Shown here: piece by piece, positions 46,897 through 56,472 of the stretch
Layout of the letters: the number at the start of each line of letters is the position of its first letter
Numbering within the stretch: the first letter of the stretch is position 1
Source of the DNA: Diphasiastrum complanatum
Lineage: Eukaryota > Streptophyta > Lycopodiopsida > Lycopodiales > Lycopodiaceae
Direction of reading: 5' to 3'
NCBI GenBank assembly: GCA_029204225.1
Contig: CM055104.1
Location: forward strand, 24,071,285-24,135,284
Length of the DNA: 64,000 bases
Program-made: the position numbers and the translations under genes
The notes under the pieces: model-generated
What the model saw: only the letters and a program-made list of their open reading frames with translations
What the model was told of the DNA's origin: nothing
The model's database searches: none

Positions 46897-47637
46897 TTGA
46901 AGTGAAGAAAACTCAAATGATGAACAATAAATGTTGCTACACACTCTCAATACGATCCAATAATAGAGTACTATCTCCTCCTATGAAAGATCTTGCAACT
47001 ATTTATGAATTGAGTCTCACTAGCTACACAAATCTCTCTAAAAACAAGATCTATTTCACATCAAATGATAAAGTATAGGCAAAGTTAGGATCAAACACTC
47101 TTAGCACGTGTGAAGTACACTAAGAAACCAAATTTGACTGAAATACAATGATATTGCATGAAACAAAATGGCTAAGATCTCAAAACAGTGCCTAGATCAC
47201 AAATAGATGAGATTGGTAAACATACAGCTGTGATTTTGGATCAACCAAGCTCTTGACCAAACCAAATGTGTCCACCCAGGTCTAGGTGCCCTACCTAACC
47301 CTCTTCAAAAGCTTATAACTTCTGATTGGCTCAACCAAATGGAATGAAACTGATTGCATCAGAAACTAGACAAAAATAGTTTCAAAACAAGCTATCAAGC
47401 AAGATAAATGGATCAAGCATGAGAGAGAACTTCCAAACTAAAATTGGATGTTCCTCACACGTGTCTGAGCACCTGAGTCCGTACAGTACCAGGTCAGACC
47501 CAATCAATGTCCTTTTGATCTCTTTTGATCCAAGATTAAACAAGATAGCTAGGAAAATGGGCCTTGACAATTTCTAGCTCAAGATTGATGAACAGTTTTC
47601 ACTTAGATGGATCAAAATGCATGGTAACCTTAGGTAG
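46897..47637 (-). other. Copia 4 leader
   Basis: Untranslated DNA between primer site and gag ATG. No open frame of note. Confidence 0.7.
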
Positions 47638-47649
47638 GCTCTGATACCA
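47638..47649 (-). other. Primer-binding site of copia 4
   Basis: tggtatcagagc in minus-strand sense, adjacent to the 5' LTR without a gap. Matches the initiator-Met tRNA primer site of plant copia elements. Confidence 0.9.
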
Positions 47650-48274
47650 TGTTGAATTTCCTATGGCAAAAACACACTACGACATGCATTCAATCACTTC
47701 CAACTCTCACTCACACGTGTGGGAAGTATTCAAAAAATAATCTAAGTAAAAACAAGCTGCTCTCCTCGGGTAGAGAGAGAAAAAGCATCATGAGCTCTCG
47801 GGTAGACAGAGAAAGCTAGAAATCCAATAACACTCAAAATCCATATAATCACCAAATCAATTAGCTTCAAAATGAGGAATACAATAATACTAGTAGATCC
47901 ACGAGCTACCACTATGCTTAACTAGGATTGGACCATACTTTGTCACCTCTTGATCCTATTGGACCATTGATCCATGCACCTCTTAATTCTATTGGACTAT
48001 ATTCAAGCATACCTCAATTTCCTATTGGACATCACATGGTTCCACCTCCAAATCCTATTGGACCTCTTGGAATTCATCAAACAAAAGCATTACACTTGTC
48101 TACACTCTAATTGGCACGAGTTTAGCCTCTTACTCTATTTTGGCTCAATAGTGGCATTACAAATAGAAATGCATAATTTGCCATCTATGCCAAATTTGTT
48201 CCTATCAACATGCTTGATGTAGAAAACATAAGACCCCTATATCTAACATAGATAATCTTTTTCAATTCTTGACA
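47650..48274 (-). repeat. 5' LTR of copia 4 (625 bp)
   Basis: Matches 42298-42906 plus the shared first 11 bases. It contains several cctattggac motifs about 30 bp apart and lacks the 91-bp block found in the other LTR. Confidence 0.92.
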
Positions 48275-48279
48275 GATTG

Positions 48280-51200
48280 CAATGCGGGCATTCACAGTTT
48301 GGATCAAAATGCAATTCAACCCAAAATGAGTGAAATCCAAAACAAAAAGAGACCTGCTTCACCATCCCCACCCCTCTCCAATCGTCCTCACCATGAATCA
48401 CCCTTTGTTGCATCTCTTCCTTCGCCTGCACTGTATTGTCCCCCACATATTTGTTCTTCTATTTCTTCTTCTCCTTCGTCATCCTCGCAGAATTCTATAC
48501 CTCCACCCTCCCGTGTACCTTGTCCAGGATGCGGATGTTTATATATGCAGAGCGCGGGGCTTTCCAGGCATCAAATTGCTTGTACTGCCTTCCAACAACG
48601 AGCTTCCCTTTAGGAATCTCCCCAAACACCACGTCCTGCTCCACTTTCTCCTCCCAACTCAAGTTGGGCTTGGGCTCGCAATCATGATATTTTGCGCCTT
48701 TATGCTTTATGCCCGCATTCCTAAGGCCCTTCGCCTTGACGTTCAAAGAGCTCTTCGACTACCTTTGACCCGTTTAGCTACCAACCCTTTTGATATCGCG
48801 GCTTGGCATGTTTTCTTGCTCTTTCCCCTTTGGTGTTTGCCTCTTCCTCCTAGAGGTGGTAAAGCAGGTCATCGGGAAACACATAACAAAATTCGGCGTT
48901 TCATGTCCGGTGATTAGGAAAATTTGCAAGAGAAACTTTTTGTTCGTTGCAATGCACTTGCAGCAAAACGGGAGTTTAATTCAGGCTCCGACTTGGGTTC
49001 CATTCCTATTCATAGTCGTCTACGTCGTTGTGTTTTGCTTGGACAAGCTGGTGAATTTTCTCGGGCTGCACATGCTCTTGCTCCATCAATTTCGGCAGCA
49101 CCTTCTTCTACAACTATTCAGGCATTGGAACAACTTCATCCCCATGCAAGTAATACTCTTTCTTTATTTGTGGAAGACTTTCAGCCTGACTCCAATCTTC
49201 AACTTGTAGAAGCTCATTATATGAAAGCTTTTCTGCGTAGTCCTCGCCTCTCAGCCGGTGGACCTTCAGGAATGGTTTTTGAACATCTACGTGATTGTTT
49301 TTCACCAGAAGATTCTGCTAGCGGGTTTGATCTTCTCTTCAAGATGTGCTCTTTCATTGCATATGGGCAAATCCCACCTTCAGTTGCTCATTTTTTAGGT
49401 GTTGCTCGTCTTTTAGCATTGGATAAAGCTTCTGGTGGTGTGCGTCCAATTGCAGTGGGGGAATGTTTATACAGGTTGGTGGCAAAAGCACTCTGTTTCC
49501 AGTTTTGAGAAGCATTTCATGCTCATCTTTTTCCATTTCAATTTGGGTGTGCTACTCCTGGCCGTTGTGAGACAGTCGCGCTATTTTGGATATTCATCCT
49601 GATTGGGTAGGATTGCAAATTGATGTTACTAATGCTTTTAACTCGGTTTCTCAGGCGGTTTTCAAGAACTTCGTGGTGCTCAAGATACACTTGTCTTGCT
49701 CATTCCTTTTGTGCAGAGCTTCTATTCAAAAAGTTCTCCCTTATACTTTAGTCATGCTTCTTGTGTTGGTGATGTTACCATCATTTCTTCATAATCTGTT
49801 GAAGGAACTCGTCAAGGAGATCCTTTGGGTGGTCCTCTCTTTTCTTTGGCACATTATCGTGCATTGCGTGCTACAGCTTCAGCTTTTCAGTCCTGTCTAT
49901 TCCCCTCTATTGCGGATGATACTCATATTGTGGGGCCTACAAGTGAAATTGTCCCTGCTTTTTTGCATTTCTCAGCTCAACTTTCTTCTATTGGGCTTAC
50001 AGTGAACAAGGATAAGTGCGTTGCTTGGTGCCCAAAAGGCCTTCCAGCAGATATCTCCTTACCTAAAAGTTTCATTACTCAAATTGGGATTAAAGCTTTG
50101 GGTGTTCCCATTGGTTCTTCTGGATATGTCAATTCATTTATGCGGGAAGCTCTGGATGGATTTGCTCGACATTCGGATTTGTTGCCAAAGCTTGGAAATT
50201 CTCAGGTTGCATTTGGAATTCTCACTCAGTGCTTTGCTCAACGTCCTAGCTATCTTCTACGTTGCGTATCTCCTTCACCTGATATAATATCCTTACTTCA
50301 GGATTTTGATGATACTTTATTGGGCGTATTTGGTCGTCTTTTGGGGCCAGGAACATTTGACACTTGTGAAGGTCGGTTTTCTAAGCGGCAGATTTCTCTT
50401 CTTGCTTCCTCTGGTGGTGTTGGCCTTGTATCTACTGCTTGCATTGCAGCAGTTGCTTTTCTCGAAAGTTGGGCTCTTGTTGCCTCTACACTAGTCTCCA
50501 GGTTTCAGCAAGGTAACCAACCTCTTCTTCTTGATATGGTAGCTTATGTGGAGACTGGCAATTTCGCTTTTCAACAAGCTCTACACTGCTCAAGATTTAC
50601 TCCCACCACTTGTACAACTTTTTGTGCCTCCCTTTGAATCTTTGGTGACAAATCAACAACGAGTTTTTCAGAAGACTATTATGGAGCATCTTCACTCTTA
50701 TTCCTTCGGTCATCTTATCAAAGATTCACCTTCTGATACAGTTCGAGCTCGTCTTCTATCTTGTGCTGGTCCAGGTGCTGGGGCTTGGTTGGTTGCACGT
50801 CCAGTTCTTCCACTATTGAGACTCAATAATGACTTGTTTATAACTGCCCTTTGAACCAGATTGGGACTTCCACATCTAATGTTAATTGGTATCTCTAAGT
50901 GTTCATGTGGGCATGTATTGGATTCCTTGGGTACTCATCTTATGCGTTGTCCATCAGGTGGAGAACGTATTATTTCACATGATTCCATTCGTGATGCCCT
51001 GGCTGCTATTGCTCATGATAGTGGCTTTCATGTTGTTCAAGAACATACACACATTTTACCAGGGCCTTCATCGCAATCTACCTGACGACAAGTTGACCTT
51101 GTTCTCTCGCGTGATGGAATTCGTACTCTGGGAGATGTTGTAATTGCTGATCCCTCTCGTCAGAACCTTCTTCGTCGTTCTTCCACCGCGCAAGGGGCCG

Positions 51201-51481
51201 CTGCATCTCAAGCAGCTCAAGAAAAGGAACGAGATTATAATGATTTTTTATCTTCATGTGCGGAGCTTATGGTGAAACGCCAAGGACAAAGCATTACCTT
51301 ACCTTCCGTCATTATTTCTTTCTACTGCCAACGTATTTCAATAGCATTACAACATTCACAGGCGATTTCAATTCTTCGACGAGCTCAGTTTGCAAGAGCG
51401 GCTGCTTCAAAGCTTCCAGCATTACCTATTATTGAATCTATTTTAGTTAGTGATTTACATCAGGCAGTTGGTTTTGAGTAA
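48280..51481 (+). pseudogene. R2-like reverse transcriptase with RLE endonuclease
   Basis: N-terminus rich in Ser/Pro, then a zinc finger CPGCGCLYMQSAGLSRHQIA(C) near 48520-48585. A conserved-looking block follows (PPRGGKAGHRETHNKIRRFM, 48850-48905, TAG after SGD). RT motifs are DKASGGVRPIAVGECLYRLV (49423-), QIDVTNAFNSVS (49617-, first catalytic Asp), EGTRQGDPLGGPLFSLAHYR (49804-), IADDTHIVG (49911-, the DD pair) and IGLTVNKDKCVAW. The C-terminus has CSCGHVLDSLGTHLMRC, a CCHC motif typical of R2-type proteins. After a TGA where Arg fits, RQVDLVL…GDVVIADP follows, like the RLE catalytic core. The stop is after GFE at 51481. Frame changes occur near 48720, 49510-49590, 49660, 50640 and 50860. 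Plant non-LTR elements are mostly L1 or RTE with AP endonuclease. Confidence 0.8.
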
Positions 51482-51545
51482 TTAGTTTAATATTTAATTT
51501 CTGACTTACATCGGGCAGTTGGTTTTTAGTAATTAGCTTACTATC
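51450..51545 (+). repeat. Tandem repeat at the 3' end of the R2-like element
   Basis: tacatcaggcagttggtttt plus gagtaattagttta is repeated about 51 bp later as tacatcgggcagttggtttt plus tagtaattagctta. The first copy spans the stop codon. Confidence 0.8.
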
Positions 51546-51560
51546 CTAAAAAAATAAAAA

Positions 51561-51765
51561 GTTTGACAACAAAAACATTAACATTAGTGAATAGAATGAA
51601 AATCCATTGTCAATTGAGTCATGAATCTATAGGTGGAAGACAAAGTTGAAAGGTCATTAGATAACCATCTTTTACAAGGTCAAGCATCTCTCTCCCCTTT
51701 CATTAGATAACCCATTTCATAACATAAAAGATGAGCAAGGTTACCATCTTTTACAAGGTCAAGCA

Positions 51766-51815
<50 letters not shown>

Positions 51816-52181
51816 AAATCAAGAGATGAATCCATAAAAATTTCACGACTTAAGTGCACAACGCGTTCATTTTTTTAATGTCAAAAACTTGTAAATGGCA
51901 AGTTTCCATTTTGTATCCCACTTTTGTCCAAATGAAGTAACTTTGGAAACATCTAAACAATCCAATATTTAATGGGATATTTAACTTATAAGAGGATCAA
52001 TAATGTAGGTATTGAGACCTACAGTGTTGGTAGGCTAATTCAAAAACTTGTAGGATGGCGAGAAATAACTTAAGGTAGATGATTTGCAGTTGTAGGCATC
52101 TTAGTTGGTGGATCTGGTTCGTATGGCCTGTTGAAACATATATAGCGCGATGTGAGTTCTAAGTCATGAATATTATACATT
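51561..52181. other. Intergenic DNA with a (CT)n tract
   Basis: A duplicated block (accatcttttacaaggtcaagcat at about 51665 and 51741) and a (CT)n run at 51769-51811. No gene recognised. It lies between the R2-like element and the MADS gene's 3' end. Confidence 0.5.
51769..51811. repeat. (CT)n microsatellite, about 43 bp
   Basis: Uninterrupted CT dinucleotides. Confidence 0.95.
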
Positions 52182-52233
52182 CTGGTTTCCAAAGGAGGCT
52201 TGAACTTAGGACGAAGAAACTTTGGATGCCAAG
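52182..52233 (-). mobile_element. SINE fragment
   Basis: Resembles the tRNA-derived unit at 63781-63866 (ggtttccaaaggaggctt-gaac…gaaactttggatgccaag) and contains a diverged B-box-like segment. It lies about 65 bp beyond the MADS gene stop codon, so probably in or near its 3' UTR. Confidence 0.6.
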
Positions 52234-52298
52234 TAAGTCATGAATATTATAGAAGAACATAGTATATAAAGTGTTACTTCTGAGTGGAGACTCGAGAA

Positions 52299-54558
52299 CT
52301 ACCCCAATTTTAGAAGCGTTTGCAAGTCAGAGTTGTCATTTCTGGACGTCTGGTCATCTAGCTGAACGGAGAGTCTCTCGTCTCCGTTTTCTATAGTTGA
52401 GGGTTCCCTTGTCTCCATGTTTGTTATATCTAGCATGGGTGTTGTCATCTCATTCTGTGCGGCAATCTGCAAGAGCAATACTCGCAAGACTCATAAAAAA
52501 GCTAGATTTCTATGCAATTGGCAAAAGGGTGAAATAAAACCTTAAAACTTGAAATTTATGACTAAAATTGGCTAATTTGAAACATTTGAAAACCCTAACC
52601 AAATGTAAAATTGAAATGGAAAATCTGTATTTCAGCAATTGGACTGTTGTATTTGTCTGTTTTTTACAAGCACTCAGTAAGAGTACGAGTAACTCATAGA
52701 ACAATAATTTATCATGAGGGGTTGGCTCAGTTGGTTAGCGAGATGATGTTGGACATGTGTGTGAGGTCTGATATCACGGCACTGGATACTTTCTAAGCAG
52801 ACAAAAAAGTTACCCTTCTGCGCAACACTCGATTTTCCTCCAGCAAGATAGTTTCCTGTTAGATAAGATCCGTAAGACCATGTTTTGATCAACGATACCC
52901 ACAGCTCAACCTCTTTCAGTGAAATAGGTGCCATATGCAACTATACGATGAGCCATACAATGAAAAAAAAAAAACCATGGGATAGTTATGTAGGGTAGAC
53001 AATTTAGCTTGTTAACTGTCAAATTTTGTTCATAGGTTGTCTGCCATTGGTGACGCTCAATCAGAATTTAGAACATAGCTGGTGGTCGAAGGTGCTGCGC
53101 CACTTTCAGATACTAAACGGGTTCAGTTAGCTGTTTACTTTAACAGAGTTATCTCAGAGTTGTATTCAACTGATTCGACCTCCACAAATTGCCTCTCATC
53201 AACAATTTCTAATAGGTCAGGGCATATGGTAACGGGGCAGCAACCTCTTAAGTTCGCAGTAGCCGTACTTACTAACTGCATCTGGGGCAGAAATAGACCA
53301 TCAACCCTAACTGCTTCTCTTTAACATTATCCATTGTAACGGCACTAACAGCAAGTGGGGCTCTCCTCTTAAGAACTTTAGCAATTTGCAAATTCAAGGG
53401 AATGGGAATGTTATTCCATGGAATTATTGTGCATTTTCTGATCAATTCAAACTCCTGACTTGTTTTCTTAAATCTTCACGATTTGGTAGGTGACTCTTCT
53501 TTTATATCAAGGAAAGTTTAAGATTGATCACATGAGACAGATCAAGCTTTTCCATCTATTTTACCCAAAAAGCAGCTATTTCTCACAGTATACGTAAAAA
53601 CAACATGAACAACCTGGTTAGATACCTTTTTAGTTAAATCATCTATCTGATGAAGAAGAACCTTATCCTGCAAACCAACAACATAATAATAATTACGTAT
53701 GTCATAATGGGTTAAGAGAGCAAAAGACGCAAACTAGAAATTTCCAGGGAAACAACCGGAAACCTCTTATATTCTATAGTTGGAAAGTCCCATCAACCAT
53801 GACCATTGTTTTTTTATTACCTTCCTCAAACGGATACGATTTAATCCAACATAAACCCCTTGTTCGAGTTCCTCCAATTGGTTCAGATCCAGAGCTGACA
53901 GATCCTCACCTAGCATATGCCTGCAATTATAACTTACTTTATTAGAGAACCTCCAAAAGGTGGCTAGATGGTGAGGACTCTCTCTCCTCTACTTGAGGTA
54001 TCAGGTGGTCGACTACAATCCATCTTACAAATGAAGACATACAAAGTGAGATAAAATCTTAAATTGAACGTTATTTGTTCAATGTCACATGATTTCTAAG
54101 ATGCAATTCTATACACTGGTAGCTTCCATAGAATGCTCATAAGTGCAAGCTTGTACCTTATTCTCTGATTGCATCGATCCAACTCCTCTTCGAGTTTTTC
54201 AGCTTCATGACTCTGGGACTAGCAGACATACATTCAAGTCAATGATATTTGAGTCAAACAAGCTATTCTGACTCCATCTCTAGAACCCTTTTTAAGTAAG
54301 GAGCCTGCAGTTAAGCCATGCCTATCTGATTGACATACAGAAATCACACATACAAATCATTTAGAAAACATCCAAAATAAAGACAATGGAACTACAAGAA
54401 CAACCTTTTGACTAGCTTATGCATTTCAGCATCATGATTTTTGTGCACGTCTTTAACAATTCAACTCATGTTTTCTCACCTCAAGGTCATGATGGAAAAA
54501 TGGTTTTATCTGCACGTCCACGGAATTTTTCTCGTACCTAGCCAAGATTTCTTTCATA
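52299..54558 (-). CDS. MIKC-type MADS-box transcription factor, exons 2-7
   Basis: Six exons read in one phase through GT-AG introns. Exon 2: 54480-54558 (79 bp, SMKEILARYEKNS…, I-region). Exon 3: 54157-54218 (62 bp, QSHEAEKLEEELDRCNQRI). Exon 4: 53821-53920 (100 bp, HMLGEDLSALDLNQLEELEQ, K-box). Exon 5: 53626-53667 (42 bp, DKVLLHQIDDLTKK). Exon 6: 52814-52855 (42 bp, ETILLEENRVLRRR). Exon 7: 52299-52466 (168 bp, ending DLQTLLKLG and TAG). Lengths 79-62-100-42-42 are the plant MIKC pattern. The K-box coiled coil mediates dimerisation; the protein would bind CArG-box DNA in the nucleus through a MADS domain. That domain (exon 1, about 185 bp) is not in the window on this strand. Exon 2 begins in phase T|ATG, as expected after it. 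The C-terminal LKLG tail loosely recalls SVP/StMADS11 proteins, but subfamily is not settled. Confidence 0.93.
52715..52790 (+). mobile_element. tRNA-like A-box segment in MADS intron 6
   Basis: tggctcagttggttagc (52723-52739) is a pol III A-box sequence like that of the SINE at 63.8 kb. No B box follows, so this is a fragment or a chance resemblance. Confidence 0.45.
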
Positions 54559-54638
54559 CTGGCAGAGATGATGTTAACATGCAGCAAATACGTGATGTTT
54601 TACAAAGCATCTCACAAGACATGTACCTTCTAACTTCA

Positions 54639-54641
<3 letters not shown>

Positions 54642-54683
<42 letters not shown>
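54642..54683. repeat. (CT)n microsatellite in MADS intron 1
   Basis: About 42 bp of CT repeats, ending 83 bp upstream (minus-strand sense) of exon 2. Confidence 0.95.
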
Positions 54684-54685
<2 letters not shown>

Positions 54686-55834
54686 TTGTTAAAACCCTAA
54701 AATCAATGTGAGGACTGCCGAACAAGATCCAAGAGGAATAACAGAAAATACACAAATTCCAGCCTCATGTGATTATTTTAGGCCTCCCAAATTCCAATCC
54801 TAGTACGAGAAATGCAAACAAAAAATAGCAGACAAACCAATGGAAAAAACCAACAAGTATATAGCATGTGAGAATAAGATACAACTACTGCATTTCAATG
54901 TGAATGCTACAAACTTTCACAGTTAATTTTATCGATTGAGATACAACCAAGGTCTTGGCAACTAGATGGATATAATTTTTCACCACTCTGATCATCTTTG
55001 CATCTGATTCAATGTATAGCAAAGGGTTCAAGATTTAATATAACATTTTTCCTAGAAAACAAATATATTCATGATAAGCAGAAAGTTACAGTTCCCATAA
55101 AAGCTGCAAGCATAAAGGTGATGAATATTAGAATGGACACGCATATGCAGCAACAAAGTAAAAATAGGTAGACAAACAGAACCAGATCTATCATAGAATG
55201 TTACTCTAACAAATGGAGGAGCAGATCAGAAAACACAGTAACAAAGTTACACAAAAGGACATTATATTAACAAAAAGATGTCATACATAAAAAGTAGTTA
55301 ACTGTTGCTACTAGCTACTCCTTATGCTTTACTTGTGATTGCTTATTGTCTATGCTGCAACTCATTATATACTCTACTGCCTTTCTTTCCTGCTGGAATC
55401 TCACTAAAAAATTTAATAGTTCTGTTTGTTGTTCTCCTTGTGCAATTGCTACAGCCACTTTTGTGTACTATCTGGCTAGTCCTTGTTCACGCTGATCATG
55501 TTTAGCTGTAAAATGTACTTCATTGCAGATTTGAGTAGCCTATATTGTACCCATAAAAACGTATTCCAAGGAATTTTGGGCCAAGTGCTGTGAGCCCAAA
55601 ACAGGAATTTCTCAGGGTTTGCATATATACTCCCTTCTCTCTCCTGTTGCACGGTTTCCTCATCAGCACCAACTCCCCATTCCTGATGCACAGATATCTC
55701 ATTTTGGCCTTTTATGGCTATGTACCTATGTGCTTGACGTCGTAAATCAGTGGGATAGCAGCGGAAGTAGAACAACGGACGGTTGTAGATCGGAAGTGCA
55801 ATAGTTACCAACAATAATTAAGATGAATAAACAG
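54684..55834. other. Probable MADS intron 1 DNA
   Basis: No MADS exon, other gene or element was recognised. A 112-codon minus-strand frame at 55476-55814 has no domain. Confidence 0.5.
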
Positions 55835-56127
55835 TGTTGAAAAATGTACGCGTGATAAAAATCAGAAGGTGAGTACATGGGCGTGAAGCTAATGAGCGCA
55901 ATTTAGTGAGGCACAGATATTTTTTAGAGCTTCCGTCTCTATATAGATAACTAACTGAAAAGATATTTATTTACAAAATATTTTCAAGTCTTTCAGGTCA
56001 ATGCTTTTCTACCTACTTAATTGATTACAGTCGCCTTGTAGTTGGTAACCGCCTTTTAATTAATAAAGACTATGTACAAGTAGGTGAATTGCCATGAAGT
56101 CTTGGATCGACTTTTCCCTGATGATGA

Positions 56128-56410
56128 AGTCAGATTGTTCGGCCTAGTCAGATTGTTCGGTCTAGTCAGATTGTTCGGCCGAGTCCAAATTGTCGGCTTA
56201 GTCTGATTTGTCGGCTGCTTCCTCTTGTCGGTTGCCTCCGATTTGTTGGCTGCCTCAGATTTGTCGGCTGCCTCAGAGTCAGATTAGTTGGTTGCCTCAG
56301 ATTTGTCGGCTGGGTCAGATGTGTCGGCCGAGTCAGATTTGTCAGCCGGGTCAGGTGTGTCGGCCGAGTCAGATTTGTTGGCTTCCTCAGATTTGTCGTT
56401 TGAGTCAGAA
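56128..56410. repeat. Minisatellite inside the LTR of copia 5
   Basis: About 13 units of 18-24 bp on the theme gtcagatttgtcggct(g/c), with variants ttcggcctag and ttggttgcctc. In the truncated 5' LTR (60410-60480) only about three units exist. Confidence 0.9.
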
Positions 56411-56472
56411 TTTTTCAGGATGCTCATTACCGAATGGATTTGGACTTGAGCATAGAAATCCAACACTCCCCC

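Larger units (their letters stand above)
42196..48274 (-). mobile_element. Copia element 4, full length
   Basis: Minus-strand Ty1/copia element with LTRs 42196-42906 and 47650-48274, TG…CA ends (TGTTGAATTTC…) and target duplication GATTG (42191-42195, 48275-48279). The Met-tRNA type primer site complement gctctgatacca is at 47638-47649, touching the 5' LTR. Coding frames cover nearly the whole interior with only a few lesions, making it the best-preserved retrotransposon here. The two LTRs differ by a roughly 90-bp indel and scattered substitutions. Confidence 0.95.
42185..51560 (+). mobile_element. R2-like (RLE-type) non-LTR retrotransposon split by copia 4
   Basis: The protein start ATG GAT GAT TG at 42185-42195 is interrupted by copia 4 (42196-48274). 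It continues at 48275 as GATTG CAAT GCG, the GATTG being the duplicated target. Removing the insert gives one start region for the frame that leads to an N-terminal zinc finger, reverse transcriptase and RLE domain (see 48280-51481). The 3' end has a short tandem repeat (51450-51545) and a brief A-rich run near 51547-51560. Such elements insert by nicking the target and priming reverse transcription from it. Confidence 0.75.

Noticed and set aside
48243-49536. Minus-strand frames opposite the R2-like protein
   Set aside because: They are shadows of the plus-strand coding sequence, without independent motifs.
52723-52739. tRNA gene
   Set aside because: Only an A-box-like segment is present; there is no B box or paired acceptor stem.
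53082-53324. Plus-strand 80-codon gene
   Set aside because: It lies in an intron of the MADS gene on the opposite strand and shows no domain.
56128-56410. CRISPR-like array
   Set aside because: Units are contiguous, variable and without unique spacers. The genome is a plant and the array lies inside an LTR.
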